Of a stretch of DNA of 64,000 nucleotides, positions 19,094 through 27,493 are shown piece after piece. The notes beneath the pieces are model-generated. The model saw nothing but the letters and a program-made list of their open reading frames with translations, made no database searches and was not told where the DNA came from. Position 1 is the stretch's first letter, and the number at the start of each line of letters is the position of its first letter. Where the stretch lies: positions 1 to 64,000 of the forward strand of contig CANEYR010000009.1 in assembly GCA_947444055.1 (NCBI GenBank), in the 5' to 3' direction. Made by a program: the position numbers and the translations under genes. This DNA comes from Planctomycetota bacterium (GTDB lineage: Bacteria; Planctomycetota; UBA1135; UBA2386).

Positions 19094-19999
19094 ATGAACA
19101 CCCATGTCGAACCGGGACCGCGAGGCGCCGCGGCGACCTTCGTGGCGAAGGTCGGCCGCACCATCGTGCTCGCGATCCAGAACGCGGAGTCGGATCGAGT
19201 CTTCCGTCTGGCGGCGGCCTTGGCCTTCTACACGGCCTTGTCCCTCGCACCCCTGCTGGTCCTGGTGCTCTGGTGCTTGTCCCTGCTGGGCACGCTCGGC
19301 GAAGTCCACCTCGTGCGCGAGGTGACGAACCTGATCGGCAAGGACGGCGGCCTGTTCGTCGAGAGCATCATCGAGAACTCGAAGCAGGGCAACTCGCGCG
19401 GCTGGGCCAGTGCGATCAGCATCGGCGCGCTCGTGTTCTCCGCGACCGGCGTGTTCAGTGAACTGCAGGACTCGCTGAGTCTCATATGGAAGGCGCCGAC
19501 GAGGCCGCGTACCACCATCGCCCATTGGCTGCGCAAGCGGCTGTTGTCCTTTGCCATGGTCGGCGCCCTGGCGTTCTTGATGCTGGTGTCGCTGGCGGCG
19601 AGCACGGCGGTCAGTCTGCTGGAGAACTGGTTCGGCGCGGCATCGGCGTGGCGGTTCGTGACCGAAGGACTGTCCTTCGTTGTGTTCGTCTCTCTGTTCG
19701 CGGCCATGTTCCGGTTGCTGCCCGACATCCGGATCGCCTGGAAAGACGTTCTGGGTGGTTCCCTCATAACCGCCGCCATGTTCGTGTTCGGCAAGTTCCT
19801 CATCGGCCTCTATCTGGCGCGAGGTTCGCTTGCCACCGCGTATGGCGCGGCGGGCTCGATGCTGATCATCCTGGCCTGGGTGTACTACTCGTCCATCATC
19901 GTGTTCTTCGGCGCCGAGCTCGCGCATGCCTGGACGCTGTTGCGTCGGCCCCGCCGTTCAGCCGCGCGAACACCGGGCGCGCCGACGGGTTCGGCCTGA
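19094..19999 (+). CDS. YihY/BrkB-family inner membrane protein
   Basis: The 301-residue product has six predicted helices with YihY family landmarks: RLAAALAFYTALSLAPLLVL in helix 1, GASGVFSELQ-like sequence (SATGVFSELQDSLSLIW), and a C-terminal TAYGAAGSMLIILAWVYYSS...FFGAELAH. YihY proteins were once called ribonuclease BN in error; their molecular role is unsettled, with links to envelope integrity and stress. The C-terminal tail is Arg/Pro-rich. It sits between the PAP2 gene and a small-membrane/disordered-protein group. Confidence 0.9.
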   Translation: MNTHVEPGPRGAAATFVAKVGRTIVLAIQNAESDRVFRLAAALAFYTALSLAPLLVLVLWCLSLLGTLGEVHLVREVTNLIGKDGGLFVESIIENSKQGNSRGWASAISIGALVFSATGVFSELQDSLSLIWKAPTRPRTTIAHWLRKRLLSFAMVGALAFLMLVSLAASTAVSLLENWFGAASAWRFVTEGLSFVVFVSLFAAMFRLLPDIRIAWKDVLGGSLITAAMFVFGKFLIGLYLARGSLATAYGAAGSMLIILAWVYYSSIIVFFGAELAHAWTLLRRPRRSAARTPGAPTGSA

Positions 20000-20266
20000 A
20001 GCACCACCGCGCCCGCGGGAACGCGCGCGCCGTCGACCCGATCAAGACCGAGTTTTCGTGCGGCGATGCGCACCGGCTCTGGTGCCGTCTTCTGCAAAGG
20101 TCCGGCGGATCACGCTTCGTCGACGGGTCTGCTTCAGGCCGGCAGGCTTGCGCCCCCGCCTCGATTCATGTGGTACGTCGATTGCTTGGCGCGGCCGCCG
20201 CGCTGCTTCGACCGACCCGTCTGGGTGCCGCGGTGCTGTGCTCCTCAGGAATCATCCAGGCCACCA

Positions 20267-21076
20267 ATGAACACCGGATTCGACAGCAACCCCGCAGCTC
20301 GCGGCGATGACATCACCTCCCCGCAACCCTACGGCAGGACGCTCTCGACCAGAATGGATGGTGTAGGCGGTCACTGGGGCGCCATCGCCGCGGGCGCCTT
20401 CACGGGGGTAGCGGTCGGAGTCGTGATGACCACGCTCGGTGCGGCGCTGGGCTTGACCGCGTCGGCGGTGGCTGCGGACCGTGCGAGTTCCGCTTTGTAT
20501 GCAGATGGCATCCAGGACGCGGCGGCTGGTTTCGGCTTCGGGGTCGGCATCTGGCTGCTCCTCTCGGCGGCAGTCATCGGCGCTGCTGGCGGCAGCGTGC
20601 TGGCGCGCATGGCCCGGCCGGACCGCGCCTACTCTGCTGGCACGAACGGCTTGGTGACTTGGGCCATGGGTCTCACCGTTGCGGTGTTGCTTGGTGCCTC
20701 GGGAGCCGGTGCCTTGTCGACCGGGGTCGGACTTGCCGCGGCGGGCGCAGCGACACCGGCTCCGAACTACCGTTCGACCGATGCCAGTTGGTCTGATGCA
20801 GGTTCATCGGGCGGGCGTTTGCAGGCTCCCAACCAGAGCCGCTGGACTGGCAGGGCGACGGAAGCCTCGACGGTCCGGAGCCGTGAGGACTGGACGCTAG
20901 CAGACCGCGACGCGGCGATCAGTGCGGCCAAGGTGGCGGCGTCGGCTGGCGCCACCGCTGCCTGGTTCGCCCTGGTAGCGCAGTTGATCGGACTCGGTGC
21001 GACCGTCGGAGCGGCTAGCCGCCGCAGGGTCCAGATCCAAACTGCGCATGGTGTTGTGCAACCCGTGACCGCCTGA
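20267..21076 (+). CDS. Ala/Gly-rich multi-pass membrane protein of unknown function
   Basis: From ATG 20267 (MNTGFDSNPAARGDD), preceded by an AGG-rich site, the product is 269 residues. It has about four hydrophobic segments: HWGAIAAGAFTGVAVGVVMT, GFGFGVGIWLLLSAAVIGAA, WAMGLTVAVLLGASGAG and a C-terminal TAAWFALVAQLIGLGATVG. A hydrophilic Ser/Thr/Arg-rich loop of about 80 residues lies between the third and fourth. The layout resembles YrzE/TIGR-type small stress membrane proteins, but I do not recognise a family. The 190-odd bases upstream, after yihY, contain nothing recognisable. Confidence 0.7.
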   Translation: MNTGFDSNPAARGDDITSPQPYGRTLSTRMDGVGGHWGAIAAGAFTGVAVGVVMTTLGAALGLTASAVAADRASSALYADGIQDAAAGFGFGVGIWLLLSAAVIGAAGGSVLARMARPDRAYSAGTNGLVTWAMGLTVAVLLGASGAGALSTGVGLAAAGAATPAPNYRSTDASWSDAGSSGGRLQAPNQSRWTGRATEASTVRSREDWTLADRDAAISAAKVAASAGATAAWFALVAQLIGLGATVGAASRRRVQIQTAHGVVQPVTA

Positions 21077-21151
21077 GCCTGCTCGGCATGGCTCGTGCGC
21101 CGAACTCCCGGCGGCGCCTCAAAGGCCGCCCCGCCTCCCCTTGAGGACACG

Positions 21152-21316
21152 ATGAGCAAGAGACCAACCCAGAAGCTCGTGCCCCAGGCGCGCGCGACGA
21201 CCCGGCCTCGGAAGACCCCGCCTCGGACGACCCCGCCGCCGCGGCAGCGCAACCGGTCCGCGGCAGCCGTGCCGACCAGCCTGCCCACAACCAACCATCA
21301 CTCGGAGACAAAATGA
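21152..21316 (+). CDS. Small basic Pro/Thr/Arg-rich protein
   Basis: A 54-codon frame starts at ATG 21152 eight bases after a GAGG site. It encodes a basic, low-complexity chain (MSKRPTQKLVPQARATTRPR...) with no hydrophobic core. Its stop overlaps the start of the next gene as ATGA at 21313-21316, and the two proteins share the MSK start, which supports real coding. It is probably disordered and may bind nucleic acid; function unknown. Confidence 0.5.
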   Translation: MSKRPTQKLVPQARATTRPRKTPPRTTPPPRQRNRSAAAVPTSLPTTNHHSETK

Positions 21317-21870
21317 GCAAAGATCCACAAGGCATCGACCCGGCAAAGAAGGACCAGGACAAGCGCAACCTCCATCACTCCGGGCCGGGGTCCGAGGCCA
21401 TGGAGCCGAATCCGTCGAACATGCCGACCAAGCCGGGTGGTTCGCAGGCCAGCTCGCACGGGCAATCCGGCAATGCGCCCGCCGAACCGAACAGCCAGCA
21501 AGGCGGTAAGCAGGCAAACCAGCTAGGCCAGCAAGGCCAGCCAAGCCAACCAGGCCAGCAGTCGAACAAGCAGACGGGGCACCCAGCGAACCCGCAACAA
21601 GGCGAGCAGCAGGGCGGCCAATCCGGGCCGAGCCAGCAACCCAACCCATCGAAGCAGGGTGGAACCGGCGGCGCCAACTGCGACGTTCCAACCAACACTC
21701 CTGGTCAGCGCCAGCAGTCCGGCGGTGCAAACCCAGGTGGCACGCATCCAGGCATGGGGCTTGTCGGTCGCATTGGCGAGGGCGCAAAGCCCGACCAGGG
21801 GGGCAAAGCCAAGCAGGGCAAACCCGGCGCCGCCCCAAACGACCAAGACAGCGAAGAACAAGCGACCTGA
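21313..21870 (+). CDS. Intrinsically disordered hydrophilin-like protein, paralogue 1
   Basis: The 185-residue product is almost devoid of hydrophobic residues and rich in Gly, Gln, Pro, Asn and Ser, with imperfect Q-x-x-Q-P-G-Q repeats (QLGQQGQPSQPGQQSNKQ). It ends with GEGAKPDQGGKAKQGKPGA...N, which closely matches the end of the 133-residue protein at 23047. The leader before both starts is also alike (CACTCGGAG.CAA.ATG). Composition resembles hydrophilins and desiccation- or osmotic-stress proteins; that role is inference. It overlaps the small basic gene upstream by four bases. Confidence 0.65.
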   Translation: MSKDPQGIDPAKKDQDKRNLHHSGPGSEAMEPNPSNMPTKPGGSQASSHGQSGNAPAEPNSQQGGKQANQLGQQGQPSQPGQQSNKQTGHPANPQQGEQQGGQSGPSQQPNPSKQGGTGGANCDVPTNTPGQRQQSGGANPGGTHPGMGLVGRIGEGAKPDQGGKAKQGKPGAAPNDQDSEEQAT

Positions 21871-21941
21871 GCCTGTCGACCCATCGCGCGCCGCGCGGAA
21901 CGCCAGCCCAGAGCGCGCCTCACTGCTACGGTGGTCGCACC

Positions 21942-22136
21942 ATGCACCCCGAGGCCCGCTATGTCTGCGACTCCTGCGGTGAGGAGGTCGAGATCCCGAT
22001 CGACCTGTCGGCAGGATCGCGGCAGAGCTACGTCGAGGACTGCCCGGTGTGCTGCAACCCGAACGTCCTCCACATCACCATCGACGACAATGGTGAACCC
22101 GTCGTGCGGGCAGAAGCCGAGCAGGACCGGGCGTAG
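21942..22136 (+). CDS. CPXCG-motif zinc-ribbon protein
   Basis: The 64-residue product (MHPEARYVCDSCGEEVEIPI...) has two cysteine pairs, CDSCG (9-12) and CPVCC (34-38), separated by DLSAGSRQSYVED, then NPNVLHITIDDNGEP. This is the Cys_rich_CPXG (CPXCG-motif) family of small zinc-ribbon-like proteins, conserved but uncharacterised. It lies between the two disordered-protein genes. The start at 21942 gives the family's usual length. Confidence 0.85.
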   Translation: MHPEARYVCDSCGEEVEIPIDLSAGSRQSYVEDCPVCCNPNVLHITIDDNGEPVVRAEAEQDRA

Positions 22137-22155
22137 CGGCGGCAAGCCGCGCGGC

Positions 22156-22880
22156 TCAGCGGTGGGCGCGGGTCGACGAGAACACGGCCGCGTCCGGATC
22201 GTGCAGGCCGAGAATGGCGCGTTGGATGAGCTGGGCCGCGAGCATGCTGAAGGTCAGTCCGTTGCCTCCGAACCCTTGCGACGTGTAGCCGCCCCGAACA
22301 CCGGCGATCGGACCGATGAACGGCATGCCCGTGGCACTCTGCCCGAAACAACCAGCCCAGGTGAACGCCACAGACCGACGGTGAAGGCGACCGGGTCGAG
22401 CTCCGCGGCGCCTGCCGACAGAATGGCGCCACGTCGTTCGATGCCAGTCATTCGTCGCAGTTCGCCCCGGTCGATGAACCGCGAACGCAGACCGACCGCG
22501 GCCCGCGCCGCCGCTTCCCGCTTCAGGTCCGTCACCTCGAGCACGTTGCCTGGCAGATAGATCGTGGATCGCTCGCGAAAGCTGCACCGGATGCCAAGGT
22601 CGGCAATCCGGGCTCGCACACTGTCCACGGCGCTGGCCGATCGCCAGTAGGCGCGAACGGCGCGGTCGCGACCGATCTTCTCGCTGAGATGGATCAGTGG
22701 CTGATCGAGGTCGAACTGCAGCAGCGCGGTGCTGGCTGGCGTCGACCCCCTCGACCGGGCCGCGCCGGTCGATGACGGCGACCCGTTGCTCGGCGTTCAG
22801 CAGCGCGTCGGTGATTAGCGCCCCGCTGACGCCGGCGCCAACGACCGCGGCGTCGACGCTGAGGTTGGTCGTGACACTTG
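22156..22880 (-). pseudogene. FAD-dependent (DAO-family) oxidoreductase, degraded
   Basis: The first part contains a Rossmann FAD site (VDAAVVGAGVSGALITDALL). The frame then breaks at a 5-C run at 22746-22750: removing one base continues as EGSTPASTALLQFDLDQPL...IHLSEKIGRDRAVRAYW and then MDSVRARIADLGIRC...YLPGNVLEVTDL. A second break near 22380 returns to the original frame and the C-terminal GMPFIGPIAG...YTSQGFGGNGLTFSMLAAQL. The whole is about 240 codons, where DAO-family enzymes have 370-450, so a substantial internal deletion is also present. The gene is dead. Confidence 0.8.
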
Positions 22881-22938
22881 CCCGGCACGGTGAACGGTAT
22901 GTCCGCCGCTGGCGAGTCAGTGGTTTCCACAATGTGCT

Positions 22939-22978
22939 GTCACACCGGACGGCCGGGCAGGCGGTGGTCCGGTGTGAC
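22939..22978. repeat. Perfect 12-bp inverted repeat
   Basis: GTCACACCGGAC at 22939-22950 is matched by GTCCGGTGTGAC at 22967-22978 around a 16-base GC-rich loop. It lies between the start of the degraded oxidoreductase and the second disordered-protein gene, 68 bases before that ATG. It could be a leader hairpin, terminator or operator; there is no T-run. Confidence 0.6.
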
Positions 22979-23046
22979 TGCCCGCTGGCTCGCTCTTTGC
23001 TACTGGGCGACTCGTCAGATCACCCCAATCACCACTCGGAGGCAAC

Positions 23047-23448
23047 ATGAACAATGACCAAGATGGCGTCGAAGCACAGCGAGAGAAGGACAAGCGCAGC
23101 AGCCAGAACCCGGACAAGGGCGGCGGCAGCGCGAAGCCGAGTCCGTCGAATCAGCAGTCAGGCAACTCGTCGCCGATCAAGCAACCGTCAAGCTCGCAGG
23201 ATGGGAAACAGCCCGAGCGCAAGCCGGCCCAGCAATCCAACCCCCCCTCGAAGCCAGGCAGCGGCAGCGATCGCGACACCCGCGGTGCCAGCAGTGGGCC
23301 GAACGATCCGCGCGGTGGCGCCAGTCCGCAACCGCGGCGTCCGGGTCGGCCTGGTGAAGACGCCAAACCCGACAAGGGTGGCAAAGCCAACGAGGGCAAG
23401 AACGGCGCCAACCGCAACGAAGAAGAAGGCGACAACGACCCCATCTAG
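23047..23448 (+). CDS. Intrinsically disordered hydrophilin-like protein, paralogue 2
   Basis: The 133-residue product is highly hydrophilic (Ser, Gly, Lys, Asp, Pro, Asn), with no predicted fold. Its tail GRPGEDAKPDKGGKANEGKN matches paralogue 1's GRIGEGAKPDQGGKAKQGKP almost position for position, and the N-terminal third shares P-S-N-x-x-S-G-N-S. A GGAGG site seven bases upstream supports the ATG at 23047. A stress-protectant role is plausible from composition only. Confidence 0.7.
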   Translation: MNNDQDGVEAQREKDKRSSQNPDKGGGSAKPSPSNQQSGNSSPIKQPSSSQDGKQPERKPAQQSNPPSKPGSGSDRDTRGASSGPNDPRGGASPQPRRPGRPGEDAKPDKGGKANEGKNGANRNEEEGDNDPI

Positions 23449-23501
23449 CCCACGTTCCGCCGTTCGAAGGGCCGTGCGGTTGGAATCCAACGGCAAGTAG
23501 T

Positions 23502-23518
23502 GGCGCGGGGTCCGCGCC
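23502..23518. terminator. Short GC hairpin between convergent genes
   Basis: GGCGCGG, loop GGT, CCGCGCC forms a seven-pair stem about 55 bases after the disordered-protein stop, upstream of the convergent serpin end. No T-run. The remaining 23519-23697 shows no convincing gene. Confidence 0.4.
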
Positions 23519-23697
23519 GCGAGCACTGCCGTTCACGGCCGCAGCACCAACATCGCGGCCGTCGCCAGCGCCTCGACATCGCCGAGGCCGTGCTGCGGCG
23601 CGCCGCCGCGGCCGAGGCGCCAGCCCTAGGCGAACGCGCGCAAGCGCAGACGGCCGGGCGGCGCCGGGTCGAGCACGTTCTCGGTCGTTAAGCCGAC

Positions 23698-25194
23698 CTA
23701 GGCTTTTGGAGCCAGCACGCGACCGAGGAACAGGATCGCACCACTCTTCGTATCGCGGATCAGGAACAGGAACGGTCGGTCGGCGCGGAACACCGGCCGG
23801 AACGCAACCATCTCGACCTTGCGCGGCATGGCGGCCGCCGTCGGGGCCATCATCACCGCGGTCGCGGCGGCGGCTTCGGTGCCCTTCTCGGTGACCTCGA
23901 CGAAGGCCTGGTGGAACACCGCGCCTACGAACAGCTTTTGGCTCAGGTCCTCGGCGCCGTTGATGCCTTCGAACTGCGCGCCCGCACCGGTGATCGGATC
24001 GACGAAGGCGCGGGCCATGCCCAGGGCCTGCAGCGACGCACCGAGATCGAACTGACTGCGCTGCTGAAACCGCGGCAAGGCGGTGTCGACGTCGCGCGAG
24101 TTGAGCTTGCCGAGCCACTTCGTCAACTGGTCCGCGGTCAACAGTTGCTCCAGCTTGGCGAGCCCGTCGTGCGAACGCGGCAGCAGAAGAACCATCGCCA
24201 GGTCGCCGCCCTTGTACGGCAGCTCGATCGCCTGGAAGCCGCCGCCGTCCGGGTAGGTCGCAGCCAGCACCGAGCCGTCAGCGGGCACCGTCTGCGGCGT
24301 GTCGAAGTAGTCACCCGTGCTCGTGAACGCCGCATACGGAACGTCGTCGCGCCACGGGTCGCGCATCAACCGCACGACGACCTTCTCGCCGTTGCTGCGT
24401 TGGAAGTCCGCGTCGGCGGTGTTGTGTTTCTCGAACGGCTGCTGCCATTCGCCGCGGAAGTACACCGCGTTGGTAAGCACGAGCCGAGTGAGTACACTGA
24501 CCCCGCCCGCCGGGATCAGGTCGAGGATGCGCTGTTCGGTGCGGTCGGCGACCCAGCCATTGATCTGGCGGCGCGCGCCTTCGCAGTCGCCGCGGAAGTC
24601 GACGAGGTTGGCGCCGCCGGTGCCGTAGTGGCGGTCGAGGGTGCCGAGGAAGTCGGGCAGCAGCGCCGCCCCGCGATCGCCCCACAGCGAATTGGCCGCG
24701 CGCAGGTCGTAGCAGTCGACGGTGGCCAGCAGCTGGTTTAGTTCGGCGGCGGTTTGCCTGGCGTCGCGGCTGGCGGTGCGAGTCTGGTCCCAGTCGGAGC
24801 GTTGTTCGGCTGCCGCCACGGCGGAATTCTGCTTCGCCAGTTGCTCGCGCAGCGCCGCGATCCGGTCGCGCGTCGCCTTCGGCACGCTGCCGGCACCGGC
24901 GATCAGCCGCTGCTGCAGCGCTGCGAACGACGCATGCACGGTCGCCAGCGGCCCGTCGCCGAAGTGCAGCGTGCGCCGCATCTCGGCCGCGGTCTCCCCG
25001 CGCGCGCCCTCGGCGGCCATCGCCAACGCGGTGCTGATCGACCACGGCGACAAGAACAAGTTGCCCTCTTCGCGCGCCGCCAGCTGGCGGTAGAGGTTGA
25101 CGGCGAGACCGTTGGTGGCGGCGCTGGCGGCCTGGCCGGGATCTTGTGGCATGGGAACGAGAGGCAGGAGCAAGGCAGCGAACATCGTGGTCAT
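23698..25194 (-). CDS. Exported serpin-family protease inhibitor
   Basis: The 498-residue product starts MTTMFAALLLPLVPMPQD (signal peptide). It carries serpin landmarks: NLFLSPWSISTALAMAAEGA, LVLTNAVYFRGEWQQPF, the hinge EVTEKGTEAAAATAV and the closing RPFLFLIRDTKSGAILFLGRV. The short-side-chain hinge is typical of inhibitory serpins. By counting from the hinge, P1 falls around Thr/Pro/Ala in MMAPTAAAM, suggesting an elastase-like target; this is approximate. A 60-residue Ala/Gln/Arg-rich helical insertion (about 100-160) makes it longer than the usual 380-420. It follows the VCBS gene by about 100 bases on the same strand. Confidence 0.93.
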   Translation of the reverse strand: MTTMFAALLLPLVPMPQDPGQAASAATNGLAVNLYRQLAAREEGNLFLSPWSISTALAMAAEGARGETAAEMRRTLHFGDGPLATVHASFAALQQRLIAGAGSVPKATRDRIAALREQLAKQNSAVAAAEQRSDWDQTRTASRDARQTAAELNQLLATVDCYDLRAANSLWGDRGAALLPDFLGTLDRHYGTGGANLVDFRGDCEGARRQINGWVADRTEQRILDLIPAGGVSVLTRLVLTNAVYFRGEWQQPFEKHNTADADFQRSNGEKVVVRLMRDPWRDDVPYAAFTSTGDYFDTPQTVPADGSVLAATYPDGGGFQAIELPYKGGDLAMVLLLPRSHDGLAKLEQLLTADQLTKWLGKLNSRDVDTALPRFQQRSQFDLGASLQALGMARAFVDPITGAGAQFEGINGAEDLSQKLFVGAVFHQAFVEVTEKGTEAAAATAVMMAPTAAAMPRKVEMVAFRPVFRADRPFLFLIRDTKSGAILFLGRVLAPKA

Positions 25195-25298
25195 GGATCG
25201 TCTTTCCGCAGTCGGGGCCAGTGAAGGGGCGGGCCTACGCCTTCGCTTCCGGGTGGTTCCTGTGCAATCGAGAGGAACCAGCGGCGAGCCTCGGGCGC

Positions 25299-26630
25299 CT
25301 ACCGGCGTCGGAACAGCCAAACGAAGCCGTGTGCCGTCGCTTGCGCGTCGTCGTCGGAGTCGCTCGGCGGTCGCGAACGCCCGCCGAGCAGCGGCTGCAT
25401 GCGCGCGCGGATGGCACCGAGAGCTGCCTGTAGAGCCGGCAAGCCGAGCTTCGCTTCGGTCGCCTCGATGACAACCCGGATCCGGTCCTGCGAGGCGTCC
25501 TCGTAGCGCTTGTCGGCGGGGATGTTGGTGTCGATCCAGGCTCGCCACTCCTTCTCCGCTGCGGCCCCGACTTCGTTGATGCGACGCTGGCCCTTGTTGA
25601 CCTGCGCCATGGCCTCCCGCAGCTCCGCGATCTGGGCCGCGGTCGCGTCCGGTTTGGGCGACACCAAAGTCGAGAAATCACCGAGCAACAAATCGAGCTT
25701 GCCATCGCCATCGTAGTCGGCGACGGCGATCTGCGAACGGATGCCAGGCACGGCTTCGGCGTCGGCGACCAGCAGTTCCCCGTAGCCGCTGCCATCGTGC
25801 GGCTGTACCAACGCGACCTCGGCAGTGAACGCGGGCGAGTCCTTGCGGCCGGTGTTGCGATACCAGTAGACGCCACCGTTCTCGCTACCTGACAGCAGGT
25901 CGAACAGGCCGTCGCGGTCCCAGTCGACCGCGACCGGGCTGGCATGGGCGCCGGTGACCAGCAGAGGTCGGTCGCCGAGCTGCACGGCGACGTTGGTCGT
26001 GGCCCACTTCGGCGTCGTCGCGGTTCCCTCATTGCGACGCAGGAAGATCTCGCCGTGAAAGCTGCCGAGCACGAGGTCGAGGTCGCTGTCGGCGTCCCAA
26101 TCGACCATCGTCAGCCATGAGCCGAACGACTCGACTGGCTTTGACTGGACAGGTCGACGCCGCACCGGCACGCCGGCCTGGTCCGTGATCGTCTCGCGCG
26201 CGGCGAAGAGGCCCTTGCCCCGGCCGCGGAACACGTAGAGATAGCCGGGGTCGTACTCGCCGGACAGCAGGTCCAAAATGCCATCGCCGTCGTAGTCCGC
26301 AAACTGCGGACTGCCGCCAATGCATCAATAGATGTGTACTTCGGCATCGACACCACCCGCCTGCAACGCGGCTGGCAGAGCGAAGCGTGGCTCGCCGGCC
26401 TTGCCGACATTGCGGTACAGCCAGAACTTGCCGCCGAAGTCGCTGACCAGAAGGTCGGTGTGGCCATCGCCGTCGACGTCGTGCAGGCACGGGCCGGCAT
26501 GGCCCCAATCGGCACCGCGATCCATCGGCACGCCACCGGCCAATAGGCGAATGGGTGGATGGAACGGGCTTTCCTGGGCGGCAGCGACCGCGAGCGTGCT
26601 ACCGAGCAGGACACAGAATGTTGCGCGCAT
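25299..26630 (-). CDS. Exported VCBS/FG-GAP repeat protein with an in-frame TGA at codon 102
   Basis: The gene starts at ATG 26630, eight bases after an AAGGAG site, with signal peptide MRATFCVLLGSTLAVAAAQ. Repeated D-x-D-G-D-G-x-x-D-L calcium-binding-type loops follow (HDVDGDGHTDLLVSD, DYDGDGILDLLSGEYDPG, WDRDGLFDLLSG, DYDGDGKLDLLLGD), as in beta-propeller VCBS proteins. Codon 102 (26325-26327) is TGA, yet the same frame continues as sense on both sides: VHIY-TGA-CIGGSPQFADYDGDG. A perfect 8-bp hairpin with GUU loop begins 12 bases after it. It is either a selenoprotein or a gene with one nonsense mutation. The frame is otherwise intact to 25299. A C-terminal helical region (about 320-440) has no assignment. 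Confidence 0.78.
26294..26312 (-). promoter_or_regulatory. SECIS-like hairpin downstream of the in-frame TGA
   Basis: In the mRNA sense, AGUCCGCA, loop GUU, UGCGGACU forms a perfect eight-pair stem. The apical loop begins 20 nt after the UGA and starts with G. Bacterial SECIS elements typically have a small apical loop with G in its first two positions, 16-37 nt from UGA. The fit is good but such hairpins also arise by chance in GC-rich coding DNA. Confidence 0.45.
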
Positions 26631-26791
26631 CAGAGTTCTCCTTGGGCCAAAGACTTGGCCATCACATCGGAACGGCAACCGGAACGATCAGAGACTGGCA
26701 AACTGAGCGCGACCCTTAGAGGCGGGTGCAACCGGATGCAAGCCGACGCTGGGTCGGTTGACAGAGTTCCGACCATGGTCATACTCCGGGT

Positions 26792-27028
26792 ATGAAGACG
26801 GCCATCTCCGTCCCCGACGATGTCTTTGCTGATGCGGAACGCTTGGCGAAGCGACAGAAAAAGTCTCGCAGCCAACTCTACAGCCACGCACTTCGTGAGT
26901 ACGTCGCCCGCCATGCAGATGACCGGGTCACCGAGACACTGAATGAGGTGGTTGCTGCTGCCGTCGAAGCTCGATCCGGGTTCGTTCCGAAGGCTGCGCG
27001 ACGGGCGTTGAAGCGGGTCGACTGGTGA
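26792..27028 (+). CDS. Ribbon-helix-helix antitoxin of a MazEF/PemIK-type pair
   Basis: The 78-residue product begins MKTAISVPDDVFADAERLAK, a ribbon-helix-helix start with a beta-strand and positively charged helix (RQKKSRSQLYSHALREYV). The C-terminal half is helical and acidic-to-neutral, presumably toxin-binding. It overlaps the toxin gene start by four bases (GTGA), the usual antitoxin-first arrangement with autorepression. No symbol is assigned because RHH antitoxins of PemK toxins vary in name. Confidence 0.85.
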   Translation: MKTAISVPDDVFADAERLAKRQKKSRSQLYSHALREYVARHADDRVTETLNEVVAAAVEARSGFVPKAARRALKRVDW

Positions 27029-27366
27029 TCGCGCAAGGCGAAATCTGGTGGGCTGACCTTGACGATCCCACTGGTTCAGAGCCAGGGTTTCGGCGCCCTG
27101 TCATCGTCGTGCAATCCGATGCGTTCAATCGCAGCCGGATCGCCACGGTGGTCTGTGTCGCGATGACCAGCAACCTCAAGTGGGCCGACGCGCCGGGGAA
27201 CGTGCTTCTCGAAGCCAAGGTCACCGGGCTAGGCAAGGACTCGATCGTCAACGTCTCGCAGATCGTCACCCTCGACAAGACCGTGCTCGCCGAGAGGGTT
27301 GGACGAGTTTCGAGGTCGAAACTCCAACTCGTCATCGACGGCATCGATCTGGTTCTGGGACGTTGA
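27025..27366 (+). CDS. MazF/PemK-family endoribonuclease toxin
   Basis: The 113-residue product (GTG start) has the PemK/MazF core: QGEIWWADLDDPTGSEPGFRRPVIVVQS, VAMTSNLKWADAPGNVLL, and the closing DSIVNVSQIVTLDKTVL...VGRVSRSKL. These match the catalytic Arg/Thr-containing loops of sequence-specific mRNA interferases. It is translationally coupled to the upstream RHH antitoxin. The toxin is expected to cut mRNA when the antitoxin is degraded. Confidence 0.9.
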   Translation: MIAQGEIWWADLDDPTGSEPGFRRPVIVVQSDAFNRSRIATVVCVAMTSNLKWADAPGNVLLEAKVTGLGKDSIVNVSQIVTLDKTVLAERVGRVSRSKLQLVIDGIDLVLGR

Positions 27367-27493
27367 TCGCACAAGCCGTCGAGAATCCCGGCGACCAGTG
27401 CCGAGACTCCGTGTCAGTGCTGCAGCGCGCCGACTTCTGACAGCGATAGACAGGCGCCATCGAGGCGGCCGTGCGGCTCGCCTCGGCGCCCCT

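Noticed and set aside
23519-23697. Possible reading frame ending GDVEALATAAMLVLRP on the minus strand
   Set aside because: A stop interrupts it, no start is present and no family could be named.
26780-26794. ATAC...GTAT palindrome before the MazEF-type pair
   Set aside because: Four-base arms only; within chance expectation, though an operator cannot be excluded.
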